From NCBI RefSeq assembly GCF_020329435.1, contig NZ_JAGKJK010000019.1, forward strand, positions 94,472-158,471: a stretch of DNA of 64,000 bases, in the 5' to 3' direction. The position numbers and the translations under genes were made by a program. The notes below the pieces were generated by a model that saw only the letters and a list, made by a program, of their open reading frames with translations, was not told the origin of the DNA and did no database searches. Shown in pieces: positions 1 through 8,124 of this stretch (position 1 is its first letter; each line of letters starts with the position of its first letter). The DNA comes from Bradyrhizobium hereditatis. Lineage in GTDB: Bacteria; Pseudomonadota; Alphaproteobacteria; Rhizobiales; Xanthobacteraceae.

Positions 1-530
1 CGGGGACAAAAATAAGCGAGAAGCCGCACTGGGGCACCCGCAAGATCCGCGAGCTGCTGGTGCGCCGGCTCGATGGCGACGTCAGGGTTCCCGCGCCAAA
101 AGCAGCATTCACGCGGTGCTCGACTGCCACGGCCTGGTCAAGCGCAGCGGCGGGCCGCGCCACCGCGCACGGCACGCTGCTGTCGCAGGGGACGCTTCCC
201 AATGATCTGTGGTGCGCCGACTTCAAGGGCGAGTTCAAGCTCGGGAATGGCGGGTACTGTTACCCGCTGACCGTCAGCGATCTTGACTGGACTCAACGCG
301 CGAAGACTCTGCCATTACTGCCTTCGAGCGGCTGTTCCGCGAACGCGGTCTGCCGCTTGCCATCCGATCCGACAATGGCGTGCCGTTGTCCCAATGCCTT
401 GTTCAACCTCTCAAAGCTGTTGGTGTAGTGGCTTCGGCTTGGCATTGCGATCGAACGTATCAAGCTGGGCTATCCGCAACAGAACGGCCGTCATGAGTGC
501 ATGCATCTCACGCTCAAAAAGGAGACGTTG
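1..530 (+). pseudogene. IS481-family transposase remnant
   Basis: A degenerate DDE-type integrase core is spread over different reading frames. One part contains the stretch LWCADFKGEF and the following TVSD; a second carries IRSDNG near 365-380; a third carries the catalytic-Glu region PQQNGRHE near 470-500. Spacing and wording match IS481-type transposases, in which the Asp, Asp and Glu residues cut and join DNA. The 5' end lies outside the window, the frame is broken at least twice, and the usual C-terminal end after LTLKKE is absent. No terminal inverted repeat or target duplication could be recognised, so this is a dead fragment. It is directed toward the zinc block that follows. Confidence 0.8.
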
Positions 531-857
531 TCATCTTGCGGTCGCCCTTGCCTGCATCGCAAGAAAATCAGTATCTCCGTCGTGCTGACCGCGGCCCTTA
601 CGAGCCTGCGCCTATCCCGAACCCTATCCAACAAGAACGCTGCTCCTCTCGCGTGTCTCAAGGATACCGTGGGTAAGCAAACTTGCGCCCGCTCTCGTCC
701 ACGCCAGTTGTCGGGTGTCGCATTGATCACGAAGGTTCGCAGCTTGCTATCAAGATTCTCAAAACTGCGCCTTCATCTAACGAATTGCTGTCGTAATTGA
801 GTCGCCGCGGTGCGCTTGAGTTACGCAATTTACAGCACGAGAGACAAGAAACAAACG
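531..857. other. Gap with no recognisable gene
   Basis: Only short, unsupported open frames are present. The stretch lies between the end of the transposase remnant and the stop codon of the convergent L,D-transpeptidase gene. It probably consists of insertion-sequence debris and a transcription-end region. No convincing hairpin was seen. Confidence 0.4.
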
Positions 858-1865
858 TCAGGGTACCTTGCAAATCGGGATCGGCCGTGACGGGGGCGCC
901 GGATGATCCCTCTTGTACTGAGCGAGGATCGGCTCGATTGTTTGTCGTGGCCAAAACTTCGGAGCGCCGATTTCTTTCAGGCAAGATGCGTTCCAATATG
1001 GTCCGGTGTGCGATGGTGAACGACCGATCGCTACCGCTTGCGCGACCGCGACAATGTCGGCTGCGCCAGGATAGATATATAGGGTCGTCGCATCGTCCTT
1101 CACCATCGCGAGAATTTGCCGGGCGTCCGATGTCGACCAGCTGGTGCAGCCATTACTGCGACCGCCAGCGTACTCCACCAGCGTTCCAAGCGGAACGTAA
1201 CCGTCGTCGTTTGCGTAGGGGCTGCGCGGGTCTTTACGAAGGCACACTCCCCTCAATGAGACGGCCGCATGCCCGCCGATCTCGCGTTGCCTGGCATTTG
1301 CGGTCTCACCTTCGCCGTCAAACTGAACAAACGAACGTGTCAAAACCGCGGATCGCCTCGCTGAGACGCGGTAGTAGCCTTTGAAAGACGTTTTCATTTC
1401 GCTCGTTACATATGCTCCGCCGGCTGTCAGGTTGGTATCCATCGCGTTGCTGAAGTTCTTCGCACACCGTCTTCCGTTCGCGAAATCCGCGATGCCTTTC
1501 AAGTTGCGACCGCCGCCGTGACCCGCCGAAACTGCGCGAAACGATCGGTCTGATTCACATATAACGTAAAACCGGCGACCCAATTCGCCATCGTTCAAAG
1601 TGTTGGGACGCGTCGCGTCCATGGCGAAGTAGCAGGGATTTCGCACCGCTCCTTCGCTCACCTTTCGCAGGTAAAGCGCGCGTGCCCTCTGCAACACCGG
1701 TAGTGCGATCTTGCTCTCGCCTTCGCCGACATGCGCCTGGAGCCAAGCTGGAATGTCCGATGGTTGCTCAGCGGCAAATGTTCGCGCCGACGCCAACGTC
1801 GCGATGGCGGTGACAGAAAGGCAGAAGAGAAAGAGGTTACTCGGAAGGATAGATCTCGATGGCAT
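858..1865 (-). CDS. Exported murein L,D-transpeptidase, YkuD_2-type
   Basis: About 335 residues beginning MPSRSILPSN, with a signal peptide ending near FAAEQ. The later part resembles the catalytic domain of the YkuD_2 type of L,D-transpeptidase: a Gly/His segment (EIGGHAAVS) and the conserved Cys motif GRSNGCTSW, whose Cys would be the nucleophile. Such enzymes act in the periplasm on peptidoglycan stem peptides, forming or exchanging cross-links. The frame stays open further upstream, but that part lacks a signal peptide and overlaps the next gene, so the ATG at 1865 is preferred. It overlaps the upstream 134-residue gene by 29 bases, so the two are probably co-transcribed with the ZnuA-like gene. 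Family assignment is good; the exact substrate is unknown. Confidence 0.75.
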   Translation of the reverse strand: MPSRSILPSNLFLFCLSVTAIATLASARTFAAEQPSDIPAWLQAHVGEGESKIALPVLQRARALYLRKVSEGAVRNPCYFAMDATRPNTLNDGELGRRFYVICESDRSFRAVSAGHGGGRNLKGIADFANGRRCAKNFSNAMDTNLTAGGAYVTSEMKTSFKGYYRVSARRSAVLTRSFVQFDGEGETANARQREIGGHAAVSLRGVCLRKDPRSPYANDDGYVPLGTLVEYAGGRSNGCTSWSTSDARQILAMVKDDATTLYIYPGAADIVAVAQAVAIGRSPSHTGPYWNASCLKEIGAPKFWPRQTIEPILAQYKRDHPAPPSRPIPICKVP

Positions 1866-2241
1866 CGGATCCAATTCTCCTATCGAAGTATCTTGCCGTT
1901 GCGATAGCGATAGACAGCGGTCGCGGAGGTTTGACTTTGATATGACCGTGATCGCCATGGTCTTCAAATGAAATGCCGCTGTCGATCGCTGTGACCAAAT
2001 CCGCCTCTTTCTGCACCGCAAGTACCGTTCGTCCAGTCTTGCTGCGGTAGAGACGAGCCGGCGCTTTAGTGGCAAAGGTTTCGATCTTTTCCTGCTTGAG
2101 GAGATCGATGGCATTGACAATTGGTTCGGAATGATCGGAGACGAACAAGCGCCAAGCCGTCTTTTCGCTGGCCACGGCAGTGCAGTTGAGGGCAAACGTC
2201 GTGAAAAGGGCAACGACAGTGCCGGTTTGAACATTGGTCAT
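1837..2241 (-). CDS. Unknown small periplasmic protein in zinc operon
   Basis: A 134-residue protein with a clear signal peptide (MTNVQTGTVVALFTTFALNC, then AVA before the mature part) and a good ribosome-binding site (AAGGAAAG) five bases before the ATG. I do not recognise the family. The mature part contains HGDHGHIKV near residues 94-102, which could bind metal, and a positively charged Pro-rich turn after it. It lies 50 bases downstream of the ZnuA-like gene and overlaps the L,D-transpeptidase start, so it is probably part of a Zur-controlled operon. A periplasmic zinc chaperone or a regulator of the transpeptidase are possible roles; both are guesses from position. Confidence 0.65.
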   Translation of the reverse strand: MTNVQTGTVVALFTTFALNCTAVASEKTAWRLFVSDHSEPIVNAIDLLKQEKIETFATKAPARLYRSKTGRTVLAVQKEADLVTAIDSGISFEDHGDHGHIKVKPPRPLSIAIATARYFDRRIGSDAIEIYPSE

Positions 2242-2291
2242 CGGATCTTTCCTTCAGAACAGCGTTCGCACCCCGAACAAGGCGCGTTCGG

Positions 2292-3230
2292 TCAGGGAAT
2301 GTCAGGCGCGATGGCCATCCGAATTGTCGAGACATTGTGCTTCATCATATCGACGTAGGTGGCGGCCGGCCCGTCGGATCGGGACAAAGCATCGGAGTAG
2401 AGCTCTCCACCAACCTTCGACCTTGTTTCCTCGGCAATACGCTGCACGAGACGGGGATCGGTGATGTTCTCCACGAAGACCGCGGCGACATTATCGCGCT
2501 TGATTTGTCGGATGAGACTGGCGATGCCGGACGCTGACGTCTCGGTGTCTGTTGAGACGCCTTCTGGCGCGAGGAATGTCAAACCGTATTCGTGAGCGAA
2601 GTAGCCGAATGCCTCATGCGCTGTGATGACAACGCGCTTGTGTGGCGGGATGGTTGCGATAGTCGCTCTGATCTCGTCATCGAGCGCGCTGAGAGTCGCA
2701 TCATAGGCTTTGGCATTCGTCTCATAGGCGTTGCAGCCAGGCGGATCGATCGAGCAGAACGCGTCTGCGATATTCTTGACGTAGACCCGGGCATTCGGAA
2801 CCGCTTGCCACGCATGGGGATCGTAGTCGCCGTGATGATGGTGATGGCCAGACTGCCCGTGGTTGCGCGCTTGCTCCGTGCTCTTGAGCGGCCGGATTCC
2901 TTTGGTAAGCTCGACAACAGGCGCCTTTGTTCGGCTCGCTTCGATAAGGCGTCTCAAGAAGCCTTCGAACTGAAGGCCGTTGACGAGCACGATATCGGCG
3001 GCGGCAATAGTTCGGACGTCTGCGGGCCTGGGTTCGTAAACATGAGGATCGCCGTTTGCCCCGACAAGCGACCTGAGATCGATACGGTCTCCGCCGACTT
3101 GGCGTGCAAAGTCACCAATAATCGAGAAGCTGGCGACCACATTGAGCTTCTTGGCCGACGCGGCGCCAGCAGCAAGCGGTGATAGCGAGATGACTCCCGC
3201 AAGCACGACCGTTCTTAACTTGGTGGGCAT
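2292..3230 (-). CDS. ZnuA-like zinc/manganese-binding protein of an ABC importer
   Basis: 312 residues with a signal peptide (cleavage near AGAASA). It belongs to the cluster A-I/TroA-ZnuA family of periplasmic metal-binding proteins. The sequence shows DPHVYEPRP (first metal His), a His-rich loop HGQSGHHHHHGDYDPHAW near residues 123-140, TAHEAFGYFAHEYG (next His ligands) and a C-terminal VFVEN/ITDPR segment. The His-rich loop is typical of zinc-specific members. It would deliver Zn2+ to an inner-membrane importer, but no matching ZnuB permease or ZnuC ATPase lies in the window. The Zur-type operator at 3766-3805 is about 540 bases upstream, with a broken GTPase-like reading frame in between. 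Confidence 0.88.
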   Translation of the reverse strand: MPTKLRTVVLAGVISLSPLAAGAASAKKLNVVASFSIIGDFARQVGGDRIDLRSLVGANGDPHVYEPRPADVRTIAAADIVLVNGLQFEGFLRRLIEASRTKAPVVELTKGIRPLKSTEQARNHGQSGHHHHHGDYDPHAWQAVPNARVYVKNIADAFCSIDPPGCNAYETNAKAYDATLSALDDEIRATIATIPPHKRVVITAHEAFGYFAHEYGLTFLAPEGVSTDTETSASGIASLIRQIKRDNVAAVFVENITDPRLVQRIAEETRSKVGGELYSDALSRSDGPAATYVDMMKHNVSTIRMAIAPDIP

Positions 3231-3557
3231 GAGCTGTCGTATTCTCGTTGTTCCAGTTGTTCGATGGGAGGTGGCGCCGGACGGTTCTTGGCGAGGTCAA
3301 GCGCCGCAGTTGCCACCGAACCCTGGGGCTTTCCGATGATCGTTGCATTCGAGCCGCAGTTGAACGAACCGGGACAAAAGTGAACGCATTGACCACGCAG
3401 CCCAGATTGCGAAGGTCGTAACGAGGCATCCTCGGAAAAAGGGGCGCGGATTGACCGAACGCGGTGCCTAGTCTCCCTGATGATCACGTCCATGCGATGC
3501 TCGCTCAGCCTGAATTGTTTGCAACCTGGTCGCGAAATGGGGCTGGGCGCAATCATC
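3231..3557. other. Gap between znuA-like gene and GTPase fragment
   Basis: No gene is supported here on either strand; open frames are short and do not resemble known families. Because it follows the fragment of a COG0523-like gene and precedes the ZnuA-like gene, it may be leftover sequence from a deletion in the Zur-controlled operon. Confidence 0.35.
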
Positions 3558-3752
3558 CTAGATCTCTGTGAAATCCAGGATCGTATGTTCTCCGGACCAG
3601 ACCTTGTCTGCGTCGTAGATTCGCTCGCGGCGCTTGGACGTGAAGTCGATCCCAAAGATGACCTCGCCCATGGCCGTCTTTCCGCTACCGAGGAATCCGG
3701 ACGGAACAGAGATGGGGAGCAGGGCGTCCTCCCCCGTTTGGGACTTGGTCAT
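3558..3752 (-). pseudogene. Truncated COG0523/CobW-like GTPase start
   Basis: A 64-residue open frame opens with a near-perfect COG0523 beginning: PISVPSGFLGSGKT, which contains the Walker A P-loop that binds GTP. Right after the P-loop the family sequence is lost and an unrelated tail (ending HTILDFTEI) closes the frame. Full-length relatives have 300-400 residues, and two such genes lie at 12.1-14.3 kb. The frame starts only 14 bases from the Zur-type operator pair. The likeliest reading is an internal deletion that fused the N-terminus of a zinc-regulated GTPase gene to another sequence. A real small protein cannot be excluded. Confidence 0.5.
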
Positions 3753-3765
3753 GAACGATCCTGGG

Positions 3766-3805
3766 TGTAATGTTGTAACAGCACGATACTTGTTATACTG
3801 TTACA
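3766..3805. promoter_or_regulatory. Pair of opposed Zur boxes in divergent promoter
   Basis: TGTAATGTTGTAACA (3766-3780) and, on the other strand, TGTAACAGTATAACA (3805-3791). Each matches 13 of 15 bases of the operator half seen at 8084 and 12080 in this window. The two copies face each other between the zur gene and the leftward operon that contains the ZnuA-like gene. This fits Zur autoregulation plus repression of the uptake operon in zinc-replete cells. Confidence 0.75.
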
Positions 3806-3823
3806 CCGTCAAGGTGAGATGGA

Positions 3824-4330
3824 ATGCATCGCAATCCAGATCCGCGCGGAACTTGCGCGCACGAAGAGACGCATGGTCACCCCATCGATGGCGACGCAGT
3901 TGAGTCTCGCGCCCGCTCGTATGCACTATCGAAAGGGGTGCCGTTCACGCCGATGCGCCAAAGCGTGCTTGCCTTGCTTGCGGCGTCCGGCAAGCCGATG
4001 AGCGCCTACGAGATCGCAGAGAAAGTGAGCGATACGCGAAAGCTCAAAGCCGTGCAGGTCTACCGTGCGCTCGAATTCCTGCAGGAGGCAGGGTGCGTCC
4101 ATCGGCTGGCGTCCCGCTCGGCCTATTTCGCCTGCGATCATCTGCACGGAGAAGGTGAAACGGTCGTCTTCATGGTTTGCGCGCAATGTGGCGCGGTTCA
4201 GGAGGCGGCCTCCGAACTGGTGGCGCGCGGCTTGCGGGGCGCAGCAAAAACAACCGGCTTCAGGCCCCGGCATCCGATGATCGAGGTGGAGGGCGAGTGC
4301 GCGGAATGCGCGGGTACGCCTGAACGCTAA
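3824..4330 (+). CDS. zur: Zinc uptake regulator Zur (Fur family)
   Basis: 168 residues with the Fur-family layout: a winged-helix DNA-binding part (TPMRQSVLALLAASGKPMSAYEIAEKVS, then VYRALEFLQEAGCVHRL), followed by a dimerisation part with a His-rich site (CDHLHGEGE) and two Cys pairs, CAQCG and CAECA, that form the structural zinc site. Short Cys-containing C-termini ending soon after the second pair are typical of Zur rather than Fur. It would repress when loaded with Zn2+. The ATG at 3824 has AAGG upstream and lies just downstream of the paired Zur boxes, so it is probably autoregulated. The N-terminal 30 residues are unusually long and His/Arg-rich; a later start is possible. Confidence 0.9.
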   Translation: MHRNPDPRGTCAHEETHGHPIDGDAVESRARSYALSKGVPFTPMRQSVLALLAASGKPMSAYEIAEKVSDTRKLKAVQVYRALEFLQEAGCVHRLASRSAYFACDHLHGEGETVVFMVCAQCGAVQEAASELVARGLRGAAKTTGFRPRHPMIEVEGECAECAGTPER

Positions 4331-4382
4331 CCCCCATGGCTTGCGGCACGATCGGTCAATCTTGCGGGTAAGGCGTCAGGAG

Positions 4383-5858
4383 TTATTCGATCGATCCGCG
4401 GGACGAGCGCGCAAGCGCGAGGCCGCCAAGTACGGACGCGAGCGCCAGCATCAACATGGCCCGCCACCAGATGCTCCACCTGATTTCGCTTGCCGGCATC
4501 TCAACCCAATGCCACCGGGGCAATGATGACAGGTCACGCACGGTCATGGCGCGGCTCTCCAGGATTCTGGGAGAGAAATACTGCCGCCATCTTTTGTGAA
4601 AAGCCTCTGTCTGATCCTTGAAGGCGAGGAAACGGCGTGAATCGGTGCCGGCGATAGAGGTCAGCGCTTCGTTGATGAGCATCGCAGGCGATAACAAACT
4701 CAGCCTATCGACAAGTTTTTGCTGTTGCAGCAGTTGCTGATCAAAACGTTTCAAAAGCGGCTCGATCTGTTCGTCGACTTTTTGTTTGGCCAAAAAAAAT
4801 CCACGCATGCGCGAAGGCACTTCGATACGTTCGTCTTTCACCAGTAGTGCTTCCGGATCGGAGGCATAGCGATAATCCGCACTGTAGAGATCCTCGTATT
4901 CGCGCAATGATTCGGCGGTTGCGACACGCGTGCGGCTGGCCAATTCGGTGCGGGAGGGGGCCGGGCTAACCAATCCCACGGCAAGGTTCATTGTCACCGG
5001 CAAGATGAGCACAAAAATCGTCCAGAGTGCCACCATGATCAACGCATTGGTCGAAGATGAGCGGCCAAAGGTGTTGACCAAGGCCGCGACCGCGAACCAG
5101 AACAAGCCATACGCCGCCACCAGCGCCGACCACGACAACATCAGGACCAGTTGCTCCGCGCTGCGGGCTTCGGGACGGATCAAAAGCAGGACCACGAGCG
5201 GCACGGGAATAACGATCGCGAGCAGCGCAAGCACGCGCACGACGACTTTCCCAATCATCAACGTCGCGACGGAAAGCGGTTGCGAACAAAGCATGCGCAA
5301 GGTGCCATGTTCGCGCTCTGCCGACAGTAGGTTATACCCGAGCGTCGTAACCAGCAGAGGCAATACGAATACGATAACGAAAGCGAGATCGAAGTGCCCG
5401 CTGAGCAGATTCCAGGGATTTTCGATTTCAGTGTCGTACATGAACTGAACTTTGCTCAAATAGGTGATGCGGTAATAATTGGGCATCATGTCCGACTGAC
5501 CGATCGCCAGCGCCGCGAGCGGTGCGTTGGGCATTGTGGCGTAACGCCCGGACAAGGTGCCGGCCATGGCAGCGGGGTTCGCGGGATTGGCGAACGGTAT
5601 CAGCGCGGTTTGACCGGCGAGAACGGATTGGAGCGTGCCGCTATTTGCCGTTTGGGTCTCCCGTTCGTGTTTGAGGACTTGAGCGACCATGCGCTCCCGG
5701 AGCGTTGCTTGCGCCAGTCCCACAAATAGTCCGTAACCCACCATGAGAGCCAGAACGCAACACACCAACAGCAGCGTGCGATCGCGGACAAGGATGCGGG
5801 CCTCGTGCAGTACGACCAGCGACAAGGTGGAGAGCGGACGAGGTTGCATTGTCTTCAT
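4383..5858 (-). CDS. ABC-2 type permease, DUF3526-like (second)
   Basis: About 491 residues counted from MKTMQPRPLS, the start next to the preceding gene's natural stop (8 bases away). The frame is open further upstream, but that part is out-of-frame coding sequence of the other permease. There is one membrane helix near the N-terminus (LLLVCCVLALMVGYGLFVGL), a large periplasmic loop, then a bundle of helices containing the SAEREHGTLRML motif that precedes the coupling region in ABC-2 permeases. A second soluble segment follows (residues about 290-440), with a last helix at the C-terminus. With the next permease and the ATPase it would form a heterodimeric ABC-2 transporter. ABC-2 systems usually export; substrate unknown. 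Confidence 0.75.
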   Translation of the reverse strand: MKTMQPRPLSTLSLVVLHEARILVRDRTLLLVCCVLALMVGYGLFVGLAQATLRERMVAQVLKHERETQTANSGTLQSVLAGQTALIPFANPANPAAMAGTLSGRYATMPNAPLAALAIGQSDMMPNYYRITYLSKVQFMYDTEIENPWNLLSGHFDLAFVIVFVLPLLVTTLGYNLLSAEREHGTLRMLCSQPLSVATLMIGKVVVRVLALLAIVIPVPLVVLLLIRPEARSAEQLVLMLSWSALVAAYGLFWFAVAALVNTFGRSSSTNALIMVALWTIFVLILPVTMNLAVGLVSPAPSRTELASRTRVATAESLREYEDLYSADYRYASDPEALLVKDERIEVPSRMRGFFLAKQKVDEQIEPLLKRFDQQLLQQQKLVDRLSLLSPAMLINEALTSIAGTDSRRFLAFKDQTEAFHKRWRQYFSPRILESRAMTVRDLSSLPRWHWVEMPASEIRWSIWWRAMLMLALASVLGGLALARSSRGSIE

Positions 5859-5866
5859 TCGACTGC

Positions 5867-7260
5867 CTAGCGCATCAGCGGACGGGTGAGCGCATACTGC
5901 GCGAGCGCGACGGAGAGGCAAAACATCACGGCAAGCAACACAAGGCTCGCCCAATGATGCGCCAAGGCAAACGACACAGGCGGAAGTTGGTACTTGAATT
6001 GCGGCACGCTTGCCCACAGCTCGGGGCCAGCCTTGTGAAATGCGCATTACCCAAGCGATCGGCGTGTTCGATCAAGTCCTCGCTGACAATGTTCTGAATC
6101 TTCCGCCGTTGGGCTTCGGCCGCGGTCGAGAAGTCGCGATGTTGGGAAAAGTCCGTTCCCGCCAGGCCCATGGAGAAGCCGCGGAGTGCAACAACGGGGG
6201 CAACAACGCCGACCCACCCTTGCGCGCGCTGTTGACGCTCGAATGTGTCCCAAAGCCTACCGAAGTTTTCATCAAGTGCGCCGTAACCCGCCTCGTCATC
6301 AACTTTCAGCGCCGCGCCCCACTTGCTGAGCGGAACCGATGGATCCCACTGCGTTCGCGCACCGAAATGGGCAGACCAGGCCTTGCGGCCAGCATCCGCG
6401 ATGTCGTGCGTGAGTTGAGCGTCAAAGTCGAGCCGGGACGGCGTGGGATAGAGCAAATTCGTCGCTTCGGAGGCGGTGCGCGGAGCAATCAGCGTTGCTG
6501 CGACCCAGAAGCCCAGGAGCAAGACCAGGGCAGCCCGCGATGAACGCGCGAGGGCTGATACCGCCAGGGTGAGAAACACGAAAAAGCCGAGATAGAGGCC
6601 GTATCCCGCCGCGAGCCACGTGATCCGATAGACCACGTCCACGCGCTCTCCAGCGGGTAGGCGAGCAACGATGAGTACTGCAAACGCAAGGCCGACTGGA
6701 GCAATCAGAATGCCAACGCAGCTCGCAAGTGCTGCCGCTTTGCCGAAAAGAAGGCTCCGCGCAGGCGCGCCCAGGCTGAGCAACTGGCGCAACGTTCCGC
6801 GTTCGCGCTCATCGCTCGCAGAGTTGAAGCCGATGACGATAATGAGCAGGGGAAGCAAAACCTGAAGAAGCCAGGCTGGCGACAATTCGCCGAACCGCTG
6901 CAAGCCGGTTGCATCCTGGGCCGGCCTGAACTTGACCTCGCTCTGGCGATGCGCCTGTAGCCAGACGGTCGAGCCAACAAACGGCCCAATGCCGGGATCG
7001 AAGACGGCAAGCGACGGTTCAGGCTTGAAGACGTGCATGCCCTGTTCCGCCGCATCGTGCGGGTGCCGATAGCCTTGGTGAAGCCAGGCGTTATAGTCGA
7101 GGGCCTGGCCTGCCGACCGTTCGCTATTCAGCTGAACCTGCCGATTCCATCCGGCCGCCAGAGCCACCAGCATGAGCATGACGACCAGCCCTCCGGCCCA
7201 GAGCAGACGCCCGTCGCGGGTCAGCTCGCGAAGATCTTTGGCGGCGATGATCGCGAACAC
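5867..7260 (-). CDS. ABC-2 type permease (first), apparent frameshift near 6035
   Basis: The frame from the GTG at 7260 gives a DUF3526-like ABC-2 permease: an N-terminal helix (LVVMLMLVALAAGW), a periplasmic loop, SASDERERGTLRQLLSLG, then several helices. As read, it drifts into a nonsense tail and stops at 5926. If one base is restored near 6035-6038, the sequence continues KAGPELWASVPQFKY and then a perfect last membrane helix ending LTRPLMR, with a stop at 5867-5869, 8 bases before the next gene. So the intact gene is 5867-7260 with a one-base loss, either a real mutation or a sequencing error. If real, the last helix is lost and the transporter may be inactive. It overlaps nothing and starts 2 bases after the ATPase stop. 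Confidence 0.75.
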
Positions 7261-7261
7261 G

Positions 7262-7966
7262 TCAACTCCTCATGTGCTTGAGGTACAGCGCTTCAAGATC
7301 GGCATGGCTGACCTCCTCGCTCCTGAGCTCTTCCACCAGCCGCCCTTGCTTCATGATGCCGATGCGGGTCCCGGTCTGCTTCGCGTGGAAGAGATCGTGC
7401 GTTGTCGTCAAGACGGTCACGCCGTCGTTGCTGGCCTTGACCAGAAGCTCTGAGAACTCGTTGGCCGCGGACGGGTCAAGTCCTGAGGTGGGCTCGTCGA
7501 GCAAGAGAGCTTTGGCATTCTTGGCCAGCGCGATGGCAATTCCCACCTTCTGACGCATGCCTTTCGAGTAGGTCGCGACCCTGTTATCGGCTGCTTGACG
7601 CGGGAGACCTGCCGCCTCGAGCAGTTCAAGCAACCGCTGCCGCGGCAAATGCTCTCCGATTGCGAGTGAAGAGAAGAATGCCAGGTTTTCCAGGCCAGAG
7701 AGCACGCCATAGAGCGTGACCTGTTCGGGGATATATGCAAGGAGCCGCTTCGTCTCCAGCGGCTGACGCACGACGTCGAGCTTGCCGATTTGCAGGCTGC
7801 CGGATGTCGGCTGGAGAAAATTCAGGAACAGATTGACCAGCGTCGTCTTGCCCGCGCCGTTCGCTCCCAAGAGGCAATAGATCTCGCCAGGCAGGACGCT
7901 GAGCGAGACGTTATCCAGAGCACGCTTGGCGCCAAACTGCTTCGTCACTTCAATCGCATCGAGCAT
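7262..7966 (-). CDS. ABC transporter ATP-binding protein (ABC-2 type)
   Basis: 234 residues with all ATPase motifs: Walker A GANGAGKTT near residue 35, signature YSKGMRQKVGIA, Walker B ALLLDEPTSGLDP and switch His in TTTHD. The length and the lack of a substrate-type extension match the CcmA/NatA-like ATPases that drive ABC-2 permeases. It is the first gene of a leftward operon with the two permeases that follow. Its start lies 118 bases from the perfect Zur box at 8084-8103, which sits between it and the divergent TonB receptor gene, so both directions could be controlled from that site. The substrate is not evident. Confidence 0.85.
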   Translation of the reverse strand: MLDAIEVTKQFGAKRALDNVSLSVLPGEIYCLLGANGAGKTTLVNLFLNFLQPTSGSLQIGKLDVVRQPLETKRLLAYIPEQVTLYGVLSGLENLAFFSSLAIGEHLPRQRLLELLEAAGLPRQAADNRVATYSKGMRQKVGIAIALAKNAKALLLDEPTSGLDPSAANEFSELLVKASNDGVTVLTTTHDLFHAKQTGTRIGIMKQGRLVEELRSEEVSHADLEALYLKHMRS

Positions 7967-8083
7967 GGATCTCGTGCACCTCCACTGGCTATGTCGTGCG
8001 GCACGCCAGCGATAGAGAGTAGTGAATTCGACTGTTCACGCTCTGCGGTCGCATGACGAAGCCTCGTTGGTTGCCTTGACGTA

Positions 8084-8103
8084 TGTAACGTTATAACATT
8101 ACA
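8084..8103. promoter_or_regulatory. Zur box, near-perfect 20-base palindrome
   Basis: TGTAACGTTATAACATTACA reads almost the same on both strands, with one mismatched pair. It ends 21 bases before the start of the TonB receptor gene and lies 118 bases from the divergent ABC ATPase start. The core GTTATAAC resembles the published E. coli Zur operator core. The same 19 bases recur at 12080-12098. Confidence 0.8.
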
Positions 8104-8124
8104 TGGCCCTTGTGAAGCCTTGAC

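Noticed and set aside
858..2234. 458-residue reading of the L,D-transpeptidase gene
   Set aside because: The upstream part overlaps the 134-residue gene in another frame, has no signal peptide, and is Arg/Ser-rich as shadow frames are; the ATG at 1865 starts a clear signal peptide.
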